This document shows positions 49,075-62,600 of a stretch of 64,000 nt of DNA, one piece after another. Every line of letters begins with the position of its first letter. Positions within the stretch are counted from its first letter, which is position 1. The translations under genes and the position numbers were made by a program. A model generated the notes under the pieces. It was not told where the DNA came from. It saw only the letters and a list, made by a program, of their open reading frames with translations, and did not search any database. The DNA is taken from assembly GCF_014529535.1 (NCBI RefSeq), contig NW_023503493.1:9890001-9954000 (forward strand), read 5' to 3'. The stretch is from Bradysia coprophila (taxonomy: Eukaryota; Arthropoda; Insecta; Diptera; Sciaridae).

Positions 49075-49590
49075 ATGCCCAGCCTTTAACGTGTAAATAT
49101 CTCTTGCTAGTGAACTACTAATATCTTGATAGTTGACTAACAACTTGATAGTTGACCAACAAATTTGATAGTTAACTATCAAGTTGTCTGTCAACAACAG
49201 CATCTTACGCCTGTTATCAAATTACACTTTGATTAAAAAGTGTAAGAAATTTTAATAAAAAAGTTACATTTTTTCAGGGAATATAAGATGAATTATCTCA
49301 ACTAATTTTTTTTTAAACATGGAATTAAAATGAATCGAAGAGATTTACACATGATCTTCAGTAAATAATGAAAGGGAAAGGAGCGTTGTGTTTGACGGTC
49401 TCGTCTGTGCTTTCCCTATTAATTTAAAGAGAAAGGAGTTGCTGTTTTGGTTGTTGAATAAATGTGTCCGAATGTTTTATTCATAGTTGTGCCAGTCCGT
49501 GCATTGTGCATTTGCGTCTAGCCCGTTGCCAAATTGTAACGTAAAAAATGCAGCTTTCAAATGGCCCCCGAATAAATGATCCAATGAATT

Positions 49591-49917
49591 GCTCGCGATT
49601 AGTATAATAGCTTCGCGCTGTGGGATAGTGCTAATGTTGAAAATAGTCCGTTGCGCAATTGTAACGTTAAAAAGCACTTCGCATATGTCAGAGTCACGGA
49701 TGTTTGCAAAATTTATGCAATCAACCTTAATATGATGAATCTGTTCATGATGAGTCTGAAATATTCTTTAAGAATGTTAAGGTTGATTGCATAAATTTTT
49801 GCAAACATCCGTGACTCTGACATATGCGAAGTGCTTTTTAACGTTACAATTGCGCAACGGACTATTTTCAACATTAGCACTATCCCACAGCGCGAAGCTA
49901 TTATATTAATCGCGAGC
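49591..49917. repeat. Inverted repeat with arms of about 140 bp
   Basis: 49591-49730 is mirrored by 49777-49917 with only two or three differences. The loop is about 46 bp. Outer ends are GCTCGCGATTAG and its complement. No target duplication was seen. Confidence 0.87.
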
Positions 49918-50689
49918 CATTCGTCTGACGCATATTTGTTCGAAGAGAATATTGTAAGCATGTTACGAGTGTGAAGTTTGCGGCCAGAGCGAAGCGAGGG
50001 CCGCAATTCACACGATTCGTGATATTTTATTCACGATTGAAGGTTTTGTGAATGGGAAATTATATTCAAGGGATTATTTGTTTTCTCGGTCTACCAATAA
50101 ATTTCTCCATTTACAAATATTTTAAATCCCTTTACCATTATAGAGTCGAAATTGGTACCAATTTACCGAAAATATTGGTAAACTGATTTGTACAAAAGTG
50201 TAAGAGAAGAACATCTATCGCACATTTTTATTTTGTGAAAAAGTCCTCGTTTACTTACATTCACAAGACATACTTCGCATCTACTCTGATGTAACAAAGA
50301 GGCATTCAAACAGAATAATGGACAGCTCATACGAGTGGGAAGTCATACACGAGTCATATTTTATTTACGGTTGATTGAAAATGTTGAAAATTGAAAATTT
50401 CTAAGAAAATTGAGAACTCAATTTACTGTTATTTGCGTGGAGTCATTATTATAGTAAACGTGTCACGAGATAGACGATAATGTATTAAATTTGACAAATA
50501 CAGCTGAAAAAAAACTGGAATCAGTGATGCTTCTGAAGCTTAACAATAAAAAATGAAAATTAAATTGATCAAAAATACATTTAGAAAAGTCAAGGGACCT
50601 GACCCGCCCAAATGGTGGGGCCTAGTTTTTCGTATATCGTAGCCGACGGTGAGGTTTAGAACTACACTTGACAAAACAGTTACCGAAGC

Positions 50690-51410
50690 AAGTTACTCAA
50701 AAATAGACTTGGGAGTTTGATTTTATCACAAAACTTGTAGCCTGGTATAATGAATTACTTTCGCAGCATCCAAGGTAATCTGTGACTGAAACTTGCATAT
50801 CAATTTACATTAGACTGTGGTAGCCTGACTTTCTTTTCCGTGGCACCATCTCTTAGTTTTCACAGCTGAGAATCAAGGTAACAAGTATTCCATTTAAATG
50901 CACAAAGCATTTAGAGGGTGTTATACTCCGGTCAATATGGTTCTACAAATTTTTGCATACAATTTATGTATTATGTAGCGCCATATTCAAGTCGTGTCAC
51001 AGTACTTCTTTTATAAAGATAAGCCTTAAAGAATCCAATTTGCCGAACCTTTCATTACCTGCCCCATGAGAAAGTATACGATTGCATGATAGTTCGCTCC
51101 ATGCGAAAATCATCCATCACATGAAGAATATTTTCGAATAATTTCACGTGAATCCCTTTGTGATAGTCAACTTTCACATGAGGCAATCTATAAACCAGAA
51201 TACACTTAATGCTGCTACGTAATTCATTATTTCGGAAACAACTAGGGGATACTCACTGCTGTCTCTTAGAGCAAATTGCTTCGATTACTGTCTTTCGACA
51301 AGTACAGCTGTTGAGCTTGTTGCTCAGGAAAGGGACTTGTGAGTCCGGTTATCACAAAATTGTTACCTCATGTAATGAATTACTTTCGCAGCATCTAATA
51401 TCATCTACAA
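50690..51410. repeat. Diverged dispersed repeat copies
   Basis: The phrase ATAATGAATTACTTTCGCAG-CATC occurs at about 50748-50771 and in nearly the same form at 51374-51398. It is preceded in both by GTTTGATTTTATCACAAAA or TTATCACAAAATTGT. An inverted partner, ATGCTGCTACGTAATTCATT, lies at 51210-51229, and another at 48170-48190. This suggests a MITE family with GATGCTGCTACGTAAT ends. Confidence 0.5.
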
Positions 51411-51411
51411 C

Positions 51412-54400
51412 GACGTCACTAGTTTTACCTAACCGAATTTAGCGAAGCAACGTCTGTGATCGTTGTCGCAACTGCATTGAGAAGATGGGTTACGTAAGGC
51501 ATGAGAGTAACGTGCAGCATGTATTGACTTGGATATTTATGCAATAAACAGTGTTCTCAGAAACATGCAGTATGTATCATTACACATGTTGTAAGTTACT
51601 CTCATACATACCGGAAATATAATTATAAATACCATTCCGAGGTTGCTCTGGTCTAAATGCCCGACATTAACACCGGTGTGTCGACAACAGATGATAAATC
51701 AGTTCAATTTCTCGCCTGTGAAGTTCTTGTTTTTGATAGATCGTCGAATTCGTTCCCTTACTTTCGGTTTACAATTAGGTCGCTACTGACAGTAGGGCGG
51801 GATTGGCTTGGCATTATCTCAAGGTCTCAAACAATGACTGTTACAGTACAACGCATAAAACCAATTATAGTTCGTAAGTTTGCTGGTACGTTACCCATTG
51901 ATTGAGATGATGTTTTGATTGACTTGCGTCCTCATTTGTCAGGTGGGACGACATTCAACTATAATTACATAGTTAAATGGAAACATCGACATGGTACTAG
52001 GCTATTTTCGCAAGTGGTGATCCAAGCTCTCGTGCATCGGTAGGCTGACGAAGCCGTGCTCTAATAGCTGAACACAAACAAGCATACCACTAATGACACA
52101 TTCTTTTCGGGAAAACTACTGGTCGAAATAGATTGTGTCATTCGTTGTATGTTAGACTACCATTGTCAGTCTGTATTCAACCATGAATCCCCTAGTTCTG
52201 TGTTTTAAATCTATGTTCATTCATCTGTGAGAAATTCAGTTATTTCAAGTTATTTTTGTCCAACTCGATGATAAGTTGATTATATAGGATGTTGTATTAT
52301 CATTGGCTCTGTGCATACGGACAAACTGAATTTCATATCCCCTGTCAGTGCTGTATACTGCACGAGCTTAATAACTTAAGGAGCTCACCACAATCAATTT
52401 TGTTTCAGTCAAACTATGTCTGAAAGTGGTAATACTTCCATCATATCGTTGCACAAAATTTTAATGAAATAAAACAAGCTCCCATCTTCGCATCTACCAT
52501 CCGTTTTCAGAAATGTCTAACTACTTTTAAAATATTAATTTTATGCATTACACTGCAAACCGTATATGTGATGATGACTTTTCCAATTTATGTTTGCATT
52601 TTCATCCACCCAGAAACGGTTTATAAATTTATTCATAAGTTTCCCATCCACTCGATGGTGATATACAATTTTTTTTTTATGATATTCAATTTGTATGTTA
52701 AAATAAGATATCGCAACGTTTCGCTACATGCAGAGAGCACTTAGTATTTTATGAAAATGTTTCGTGATAGTTGGAACGTAGGATTAACTGAAGTGTGCAG
52801 AGCTATTCTAATTTTATTTACGGAACGATAAAGCCAAGAAGATAATAGAACGCAAATTACAATTAGAAATTCCATTATCGATAATAATTGGACGAATTCG
52901 TTGAGTGTTTCATTCTTACGGTATTACATCACACATTAGACTTCATCAGTTAGGGTTATCATTTCTGATCAATACACAACACACAGATCATGGGATCCTT
53001 TGTGCTACCCTGTCATCATTAAAATCTCCTTCTCAACCTATTACCTTACGCTCTACATGAACCACTCCAGGCGAGCAAACTGATCCGTATGATTAGTTAC
53101 CAAAATGATCAGCTAATTTTTAGGGCAGAAAGCAGAGAGTGACTGGCGTGAACCTCGCTTCATTACACTGTAATTGCCAGAAAGCCACTGGGAGGTCATC
53201 TGCGTCTAACCCTTTAGGCCTTACAATAATAATAGCGAGTAAGGCAACATTGTCGCCCGAATCACAGACGTCATTGAGATTGGCAAAGCCTGTGATTTAC
53301 ATTCCGCTTGATATGGACCTGGTCCAGTCTCATATTTCATATGACTAGCCCGTTCACTCAGCAGCGCGCCAACCGCCAAACTTTCCCACTATTTAGCCCA
53401 AAAGCCCTCACTTCCAAATTAGACTGACGAACGAGCCACCTTTGAGACGAGGGCCTTTGGTGCAAAAAGTGAAATGACAGCCTGTCCAGACGATGACACA
53501 CCACTGAATATCACAACAACCCGACACTAGCGACCATATCGTCGCTTTGCAAAGAGTTCTGCACAACATAAAATACATGTATGTTGTCTTTGCGATCAAT
53601 CCAAATAAAAGCCGGGAAAAACTGGCAACTCTCAGCGGCATCGCACCACCAATTCTTCTGTCGGCCTTGTTCACTCTATAGCCCGAAAGCTTAAGTTGTA
53701 TAGTCCGGATCATTTTACTCATATAGAGTTAAAATAGGATCTAGCCACATCAGTGAGTCAACTTTCAGACCACAAACCAGCCGAAGGGTAAGGCTGGCGA
53801 ATGAGGCAAAGCAACTAAGAGTCCTGGCAGTGACTGGAGTCTAAGAAGAGTACCAATCTCGCCAAGCCCTCCTAATGTCTCCTCGCAATGAAATTCCGCT
53901 TACAGCGTCCAAAAATTACTTGAAACATGTTCTCAAAAAATCCTTCGTGAATTTTTGGCGGTTTCAACTGTCACTGTCTTTCACTGGAATGCGTACACAC
54001 AGTGTGAGTTTATGACGAGGAACGTATCATTAGCCGCACGAAAACGTTAGTTTATTGGATGATTATGCGAGAACCTCAACTTTACGGGCGACCGTGGAAC
54101 TTCATAGCCGAGACTTAGTCAACAGAAACGTTTTGCTGGTCAGTTCTGACTACAAGAAGTATAATTAATTTCAGACACAGAAACAAAACATTTGTTGACC
54201 TTTGCAGTGTTGCCAGTCGTACGTCACACATGGTAAAATTGGAATTAATAGGGTTTTTGGCCGGATCAGTCGAAAGTAGTTCTCAGTAATTTGTTCTCAA
54301 CACTCCAATTTAGACGATCGAATTATCCTTTTCGATAAAATCAAATTCAAGATGGTCAAAGGAACATAATAAAAAAAGTTCAGAAAAGGAGGAAATAAAG

Positions 54401-56090
54401 TCATTGTTAGACAAGAGGTTTAGGGGACAGCATTCCCAATTAAGTCTTTCTTGTGACTAGGCAAGTCGCCCATATCGAGTGTATCAACAAGAGAGAATAT
54501 TATTTAATACACGTGATGCTTTAGCGACCCACAAGAAAAATGAAGTTTTCGCCAAAAAAAAACTATTGTCAGACGGAAAAATGATAAGTTGGTACGTCTG
54601 TGGCCGGGTAAGAATACGTATGTGAATGCCAGAGAATGCGGAGAATCTTGTGTACAAGATTGGGTCTATTCTCTTTCATTAGACCCAACTAGTCAACACA
54701 AAAATTTGAACTCACGGACGTTATGCACTAATAAACCATAGGACATTCATCATAGGAAAGTGGCGATAATGTAGGTCCCTTCACGAATTAGGTTTAACAT
54801 TTTATTGTAACAAGTTCGTATTTTTCTGGAATAATTCGCGCATTAGTAATTCCCCAGTCATAAGTAACGACGATTACTATCTCTCGACTCACGAGCTTTG
54901 ATAAATCTTCTGGATTCCCACTACGAGAAGACTTAGTGACTTGCATCTCTCTAGGATTCATAGCTCTCAACTACTCTCTCAGTTACACTAGTATTGAAGC
55001 CCCTCATAGATTTTTAACCATCCAAAAATCATAAGTCTCTAACTCGTGTCGGGTCATAACTCGGAAGGAATAATTGTTGTTGCTATGAAAACGGTTCCCA
55101 TAAAGTATGGAATGAAAGTATAGCTGAATGAAACTGAATTTAGTCTTTCATACTATAGACTTTACGCGTTACTCTAATCCTTAAACAGTTAAGCAAATTT
55201 ATCTATATTTTGCCAGAAATTACGAATTTAATTCAACAAAAGATAGGCAAAGAATAGAAGTTACGTACACAAAAAGAGTCCTTTGAATGTGAATTGTGGA
55301 TGAATGAATAGACGGAAGAGACACATTTCAAAACATATGCGATTTTATTAGTATAACTATAGCGTCTCAGCTGTCCCTAGTTCATTGTTTGTTCTTTGTT
55401 CATTCATGAACGTCCCATCAATGTTAGTTTTTCCCTTTCACTGGAAATAATTTCATTTGTGTACTTTCCACTCATATATATGCGACAAAGAAAATCTCAT
55501 AACACGTAAGTGTGACCTTTCGTCATCAATTATTCATTGAAAATTCAGCATTAGAAACTCTTCGAATCACATCGATATACAGTCATTAAAGTTTGAACGA
55601 ACAATTTATTTCAGATTCAATCACTGGAAAGGAAAAATCAAGTTTTGTTTGTAACAATACTCTCTCTAGCATCCTAACTACTTTTATTAAGGTGGTGAAC
55701 GAAACAAGTAGCCTTTGAAATTTAAATGTAGATTACAGGCCAGTCACTCAAAATGTAGAGTAGTGTGTGTAGAATATGGTAGAATACAAAGAAATAAGGT
55801 GAAAATTTGACACAGACGTCAAAGAGTTAGGTTGCTAGAGAGAGTATTGTTTGTAAATATTCCGTTAAAAGAATTTACGATTGACATGAATTATTTAGCC
55901 GGTCGTCTGTATGGAGGGGTATTCGCTTCAGAAAATTCTTTTTCAAATGTTTACCGAAAATCTTACGAAAATGAGACATCGACCAGATTTGCATTGTTAA
56001 AGTACTAGACTTGTCAAACCGCAAAGTTTCACCGTATCCGTATCGGTATCCGTATGGACACATTGACGTCGGGGTCCACAAATAAAAAAA
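51412..56090. other. Second kinase intron, gene-free
   Basis: I found no exon that could continue the PH domain and no RNA gene. Short reading frames near 53139-53350 and 53408-53720 have more GC than their surroundings and contain phrases such as KLATLSGIAPP that recall LINE C-termini, but not enough to call. Confidence 0.3.
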
Positions 56091-56094
56091 AAGA

Positions 56095-56280
56095 TCTTTA
56101 CTTTACTAGTGAGGTAATGTGGCCTTTCCCTCACTAGTGAAGACCCTTTCCCTCGTTCGTAAAGTAAAACGCCATACTTTACACGTGAAATAATTTGATA
56201 TCTCGTATCCAGATGAGTAAAAGTATCCGAGGGCTTCAGCCCGATATCAAATTACTTCACTGGTATAGTAATGTACTACT
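56095..56280. repeat. Second copy of the dispersed repeat at 19095-19311
   Basis: GATATCTCGTATCCAGATGAG followed by TAAAAGTATCCGAGGGCTT matches 19116-19160. An inverted pair around CTTTACTAGTGAGG/CCTCACTAGTGAAG lies on the left. Confidence 0.6.
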
Positions 56281-56299
56281 TATTGTCTGGTTGGTGCAA

Positions 56300-58680
56300 A
56301 CTTGAAAATTGCCCTTGGCGCCAAAAAAGCATAACGTGACACTAAACCAACCACAACTTGTGCAGTGGAGTAAAGTGCCCATCGAAACCTCTGTATTATT
56401 TCCCAAATTACCGATTACCCCTCGTCGACCTCGGCCAGCGTATAAAATAAATGATTGAAATAGTCGAGTTTTCAGTACAAATTAGTCATCTCAAAAATAG
56501 CAACAGATCCAGTTTACATTCAACGGATGAATAAAGCACACGTAATGGACTTGAGTATATTCTCATTTAACAATTATACCTACGACGACGCGACATACAC
56601 TTGAATTGTGTGGCGGTTAATATTCCAATTAAAAAATTATAAACATCTCACATAAACACAAAAGATGACAAAGATAAAAAAAAACATTTTCAAATTAACA
56701 AAATGAAAACAAACACAAGTGCCATCCATCCACTTTAGCTAATTGCATGTCCCAGATCTTTCGCATTATCCTCTACAGATAATGACACAATAATGTTATA
56801 CAAAAGCTGATGACGTCGTCCTCTCTATAATACGATAATCGTTAAGTTATGTGACATAGTCTATGAGCTTTTCGTGCATAACAACCTGGGGGGATATAAT
56901 ATGCAATTTTGTGTGATAACGACTGGTGGAGTTTCTTTAATTGGAAATATGTAGTGTGCGTGCTGTGTGACGACATCTCGTTGAGTAATTTCTACTACAA
57001 ATAACTCTAGTAGAAACGGATTCGGCGCACTCATTTCCCTTTAACAGCTAGACAATTATCCGTCGTTTCCGCATTCGTTTTCTTATTCTCTTCGTAATTG
57101 TAGAATGAAGTGTGTACACGTAAACATAAGCTCTCTGTTTGATTCCTCTTTCTCTCTATGTCTTCACCGTCTTTCTCGTATACACACAATGCATCGTATC
57201 ATATTCTCTCACTTAGCCCAATTATTCCTCTTTTGTTGATCGAATTTCTCTCTCATCTCTCTCCGATTTTTTGGGGGGCGATATAGATCGGATAATGTAC
57301 AAAAGCAGGATGTCGGCAATTCGGGAACCCAGTTTATATTCACGAGCCACAGCAAGCTGATGTTGTTTTTATCTGTTCAAGTGAAATGATAAGAGAAACA
57401 AAACAAACTACTCTTGCACAGCCAAAATGAAATTGAATCTAATTTCAAATCATCGATGTATAGCAAGTTCCCCATTTCGATTGATTGAAATTGTGTAGTA
57501 AAGTGACAGTGGTCAATGACTTTATTCGTGAAAAATGTGTGGAAAATCATTCAATGTAAATAAATATATTTGCAATGTTTAGAGTTACTATCCCTCTTTA
57601 AAGTTAACTGAAAATATCTAGAAAATTAATCAAACAAAAATTTATCATAGCAATAATTACTATAATCGCTACATGTAATGTTAGTTCGTATTTTAATCTA
57701 ATGAAAAAGTGCGGCAAAAATTAGAAACCAAAGTTTGTGTATTAGTTTCCAGTGAAAAGACACTATTAAAATGCTTATGGACACAATACAATTCAGGTGA
57801 GAGGAATAAATCTAATTTTCACCATGAAAAACTGCTTACTACTTACTCACAATTTACAAACTTTTGTTATTTGAACGAAAGAAAGAAAACGAAATCTCCG
57901 ACATCAATCATACAGTCTGTATACATTGCCCAGATATTGCGTTCGGTTGGAACAAGAAAAGCTAACCCCCGAAAAATCTTCCATTTTTTTTGTTTTACAT
58001 TTATTTTTCTGTCGTACATACGTCCGTGTACCTGTTCTTATGCTCTCATATGTCTTATAGCTTTTTGTCGTTCACATTTAGGTCGTCACACAATATGACG
58101 TCAACACAAAATTTATATAAATTCCCTTGCCGGTGCTAATGTATTTTTGATGTAACTTTATAGCATTAGATACATACACCGAAGTTGGAAGACACCTCTC
58201 TGTCGCGTAATCCGAATGTACAACAGATATATATATATATTCGGTGTGCACTTAATTTTAAATTGCTTGTACTTGTGCTGTTTACATTTTATATTGATCT
58301 CGAAGTATACATATGCTTGACTGTTATAACCGATCTAAATTAATCAAAATTGAAAATCCGACGTAATAATATAACTGCACCGAGAGTTCAGTTACAGCAC
58401 GAGACAACGATTACAATGATTTTCTATATTTGGAGTACACACTTCGTTCACTGTTATAATCTCGGTGGTATATTATGTTTATGGACGACAGAATCTTGAA
58501 AAATACAAAGAGTTCGCTATGTATATATATTGGCATTGCCTGAATTTGGGATAAAAGGTCATGTCTGGTATGCAAATTTTATGTTTCGAATGCTTACCAT
58601 TCTGTCACAGAAATGGATGATGTTAAAGTTCAGCATCATTAGTATGCCTATAGTCAATAATGTTGTTCAAGAGCTCTTGT
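56300..58680. other. Gene-free stretch
   Basis: I recognise no gene or bounded element. A (TA)n run lies near 58229-58242. TCTCTC-rich text lies around 57140-57270. Confidence 0.35.
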
Positions 58681-58684
58681 TCCA

Positions 58685-59647
58685 TTATATAAGGGAACGA
58701 GTACATTTATTGCATAGTGTTAGGTAGTTATTAAATTTGAAATGGTTTTGGGTATTAGTCAATTGTAACCCACCGCATTGGGATTTTGTTCTGCGAAAAC
58801 GTGATTCTAAATGTTGCTTAGAATGCGAGGCAACAATTTGAAACTTGCGGAATGTACATAAATGCTGACATAGTGCGTTTGATAGGTCTCGCGTGAAACA
58901 CGCATCCGTTGGTCCCAAAGACGTCTGTGGTTCCGTTGCAGCCGCTTCACAAAAAATAAAAATTGATCGAAACAGTTTTCCGTGCAGCAGATATTTAGGG
59001 TGCCGTGAGTTCAAATGAGCACCACATAGGACTCCACTACCAATGTCAAAGGTAGAGTAACTTTTGTCTTCCTTCAACCACAGACGTCGTTGGCACAGAT
59101 ACGCGTTTCGCACAAGACAGCACCAATTGTGTACAAAATCTGTGTTGCTTAGAGATTGTATTCGGGTGAAGGAACGAAGCTTATTGAGAACGTAGTAAGT
59201 GTACCATAAGCACTCTACTATTCTAAAAAAACGAATATTGAAATTGAGTAATATACATGGCACAAAGGTGACAGACAGTTGGCGAGATTATTTCTGAAAT
59301 GCGTCACTGAAATTTCCTTTAAACATTTTAAAGAACTGTCCAACGAAATTCTTTAAATTCGAAGAAAATCCATAAAACATCCTCTGCTTATATGCTCTGA
59401 GGATTTTCTTGAAAAAGACTGTGTCACTTAAATTTACGATTATCCGCCCTTCGTTCAAAAGACGTTTTTCAATATCAGTCAGCGGTAAAACCTTGTACAT
59501 CTGCTCATTACAGCAACATCTAATGACAAATCTCAAAGGACGATTATTAACGGCTACGAAATCCTTATTATTGTGACCTGTAACAAAGAGAGCTGCCTTG
59601 CCTGTAAACATTAGCAGCAATAAAACAAAACAAAAATTAAACAACAT
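58685..59647 (-). pseudogene. Possible secreted or ectodomain protein, frame broken by one stop
   Basis: From an ATG at 59647 the minus strand encodes 119 residues starting with a likely signal peptide (MLFNFCFVLLLLMFTGKA), followed by RFVIRCCCNEQ and IIVNLSDTVFFKK. After a TAA at 59288-59290 the same frame stays open for about 200 more codons to 58685, with many cysteines. One reading frame of about 320 codons with a single stop suggests a recently damaged gene, or an intron that removes the stop. The CCC patch followed by VNLSD faintly recalls Methuselah-type receptor ectodomains, but this is weak. It lies within the second kinase intron on the opposite strand. I cannot assign a function. 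Confidence 0.3.
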
Positions 59648-60516
59648 TTACATTAAAATTTTGTATATTTCGTGCAGAGCTGTCAACAAACAAACATTCT
59701 CAGAAAATGAAAATATTTCAATTCTCAGAAATGTCAATTGTGTTGAGAACATAAATTGTTGCAGCCATTTGAGCTTTACAAAGATAGCATTAAACTCTGC
59801 TGTTGTTTACACGTTTTAGGGCGTTCGAAAGAATTAATTAAAACAAAAATGAGGAAAAGTTATTTCCAAGCGTTCGTTGTTCAAATTTACCTTAACAAAG
59901 AATTACGTGGAAGTCGATGGAACTTATAATTCCGTGACAGAAACAGGTCGTTTGGATGGAGTCTTTGTGTGAATATTTACACGATCCATGCATCTAAGTA
60001 GTCATAAATTCAAGGAAATTTAGTTTAGAAAATGGTTTGAATGAAAATGTTAATCTTTTGTCCTCCGATTGATCATAAATCTTTAGCGGAAATGGAAATG
60101 ATTTTCATGTTCTTATCCTTGTTAGTAAAACAATTAATTGAAGCAAAAAATCTCTTGATAATTAAGTCGATTGAATAATTTCCAAAACAATTTTTCAAAG
60201 GTTGCGACCGAGGGACGGATAAAATGGAAAATCCCATGTCAACCGAAAAACAAAACTCCCAAGAACTAGAAAATCCTTTGAAAAGCAAGAAAATTTTCTA
60301 ATACTTTAAAAAATCGTTGGAAATGCTTGAAAATACAGCAAAATTGGTAACGAAAACCCTCTAAAAATCATAGGAAACCATCAGAGGATTAAAAAAAATC
60401 CTTTGTCAACTCAATGTAAGTCTTTATACAACGCATACAAATCTTAGAGAGACGTCTTTGTAAGAGAATTTTCACAAACTCGCCTTTCTTAGGTATTTAT
60501 GCGTTGTACCACAACT

Positions 60517-60718
60517 CTGCTACTAGCATGAGCATGAGAAATATTTGGAGGCTAACGCTATCTTAATAGGCATTGCATTTCTTTCGTAAAGACAGGAGTC
60601 ATGATTTGTTAGTGTGAATAAAAACGCACAACACATGCAATCGTACACACACATGCATCTTTGAAATTTGGAGGCTATTTTGACATTGATAGAATGAGTG
60701 TTCGAGCTAGTAGCATTG
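60517..60718. mobile_element. MITE of the GCTACTAGCATGA family, copy 3
   Basis: It has ends CTGCTACTAGCATGAGCATG and the inverted GTTCGAGCTAGTAGCATTG, with GGAGGCTAACGC and TTTGACATTGAT-type interior motifs. It is more diverged than the pair at 12300 and 13075. Confidence 0.6.
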
Positions 60719-61971
60719 CTATGGTTGTACGATAGCTCGGTGTTGACTTCCATAAGAATTCTTGGAATGTATTCGTCAGATTTTCCTATTTTTTTCTTAA
60801 TTTATGGTTCCATTAACCTTGTCATCATTAATTATCAACGATTTTACATTTTACATGAGTCGAAAACCTCACTTTTTTTAATGCTACAAGTACTCTTTTT
60901 GACACCTCGGCATCGCCTCGTATAAAAAAATTCACACGAAAATGGACTTCTTATCTATAGTTACATAAATGAACTTTACACAACAATGGCAAGTAAATAG
61001 TCATTTTCCTTTCTCCGCTAAACCTTTAAAAGTTTTGGTTGAAAGTTATGTTCGCCAACGGAAAAAGTTGGAAATTGGACTTCAAGGGCAAGAGAGTAGC
61101 TTCCTTGCTTAACCAATAACTCAGTCGTCGTCATGCTTTTCCTCACCATTCAACCGTTTCAATTTAATTTTTCACATCGGGTTGTACCTTCCGTCCGATG
61201 ATAATCTGGCAATTTTTTGTCTTAGAAATATTCTCGGCATAATCTTTTGATGATCATGTCGTAAGTAACTACAGTTTTGATTCTCAAAAGAGTTCGTATG
61301 GGAATTCGAGAGATTTACGATGATATCGAATTCTCAGTCATAATCGCAAACAAAAATCAGAAAAACAGAAATTTTAGCAAGTTTTGCGACCCTTTTTCCC
61401 TTAAATCATTTCTTTTTCGGTCCCCATTGGGGATGGTATACCTTTTTTTACTTCAATTTAATTGAAACGGAATCTCGTTTATTACATTTTCATTGACATG
61501 GAACGTGGAACAATCGATGAATAAAATATGCCGTGCGGCGTACTAAATATTTATAGAAATAGCGAGCAATGTAGCTATACTTAGACACAAACTATAAAAG
61601 AATGAACATATAAATAAATGTTTGCCTCGAACATGGTTGCAATGCAATGAAAACGCAATCTACAATCCAAAAATAATAAACGAATATTCAATTTACGATG
61701 CTCTTCAAGCATAAATCAAATTCATTGTGTTAAGTGGACCGTTAAGTGTCTTTTTAGCAATTATTTGTACAAATTGCTCTGATTCATTCATATCAATCAA
61801 CATACAGAATTAATTTACCATCAATTATTCTAATTAAATTCGTTGAATTTGTTGTATATTTGCATGAATAATAACCAGCAATTTGAACAATAAAGATTAG
61901 TTATTATTATACCGAAGTGACTATTTGCACCCAGGTGCAAATAGACATATAAAGACTATTTACACCCAACT

Positions 61972-62145
61972 CCAATGGAAATCACGCTTTTGTTATGGAA
62001 ATTCTAAGGAAAAAGTTACCGTTTCACTGAAAAAACGAGTCGACTTTGAAGCCTAGCTTTACAGGCTTCAAAACCGACTTGTTTTCCCAGTTAAACGGTA
62101 ACTTTTTTCTTAGAATTTTCATAACAAAAGCGTGATTTCCGTTGG
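61972..62145. repeat. Inverted repeat with 83-bp arms; another copy starts at the window's right edge
   Basis: 61972-62054 is mirrored by 62063-62145 (AAATCACGCTTTTGTTATGG and its complement; AAAAGTTACCGTTT and its complement). The text GTTTACACCCAACTCCAATGG to the left reappears inverted at the very end of the window (about 63920-64000), so a second copy begins there. An outer TTTGCACCC motif suggests the element is longer than the arms. Confidence 0.75.
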
Positions 62146-62600
62146 AAACGAAAATATTTTTACAAATGAGACTCTATTTTACGTTAGTAGTTAAATAGTC
62201 AAAATTTGCAAAGTTAGTAGTTATGCTTTTTCTTCAACGAATGAGGATAAAACTCTGTTGAACTTCAGCAATGAGATTTTTTCTTTTACGAATGGGAACG
62301 AAAATACTCGTTTGCAGCTCAGATATAGATCGTTTTCAAGGCCGTTTGAAATACCAGCCAAATTAAGAACTGCCATCCACGTTAAAAATAATGTCGTTTA
62401 AACGAAAAACGAGCCGTCAGAACAGTCGGAGCGTTTACTGCGACTGAGCCCCGTACGAACCCGTACATCTATTGCGCACGTGACCCTAGTTCGTCCGTCG
62501 CCCTACTCTTACCGTAAGTCTACTGCGCCCGTAAACGTCGGTAAAGTAAAATTCCTATGAAATTTGTACGTCTTAAAAATTGCGCATAGCGCAATTACGA

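Noticed and set aside
53139..53720. Possible LINE remnant
   Set aside because: A few phrases (LHCNCQKAT, KLATLSGIAPP) recall LINE proteins, but the frames are short, on different readings and without any catalytic motif. Not enough to annotate.
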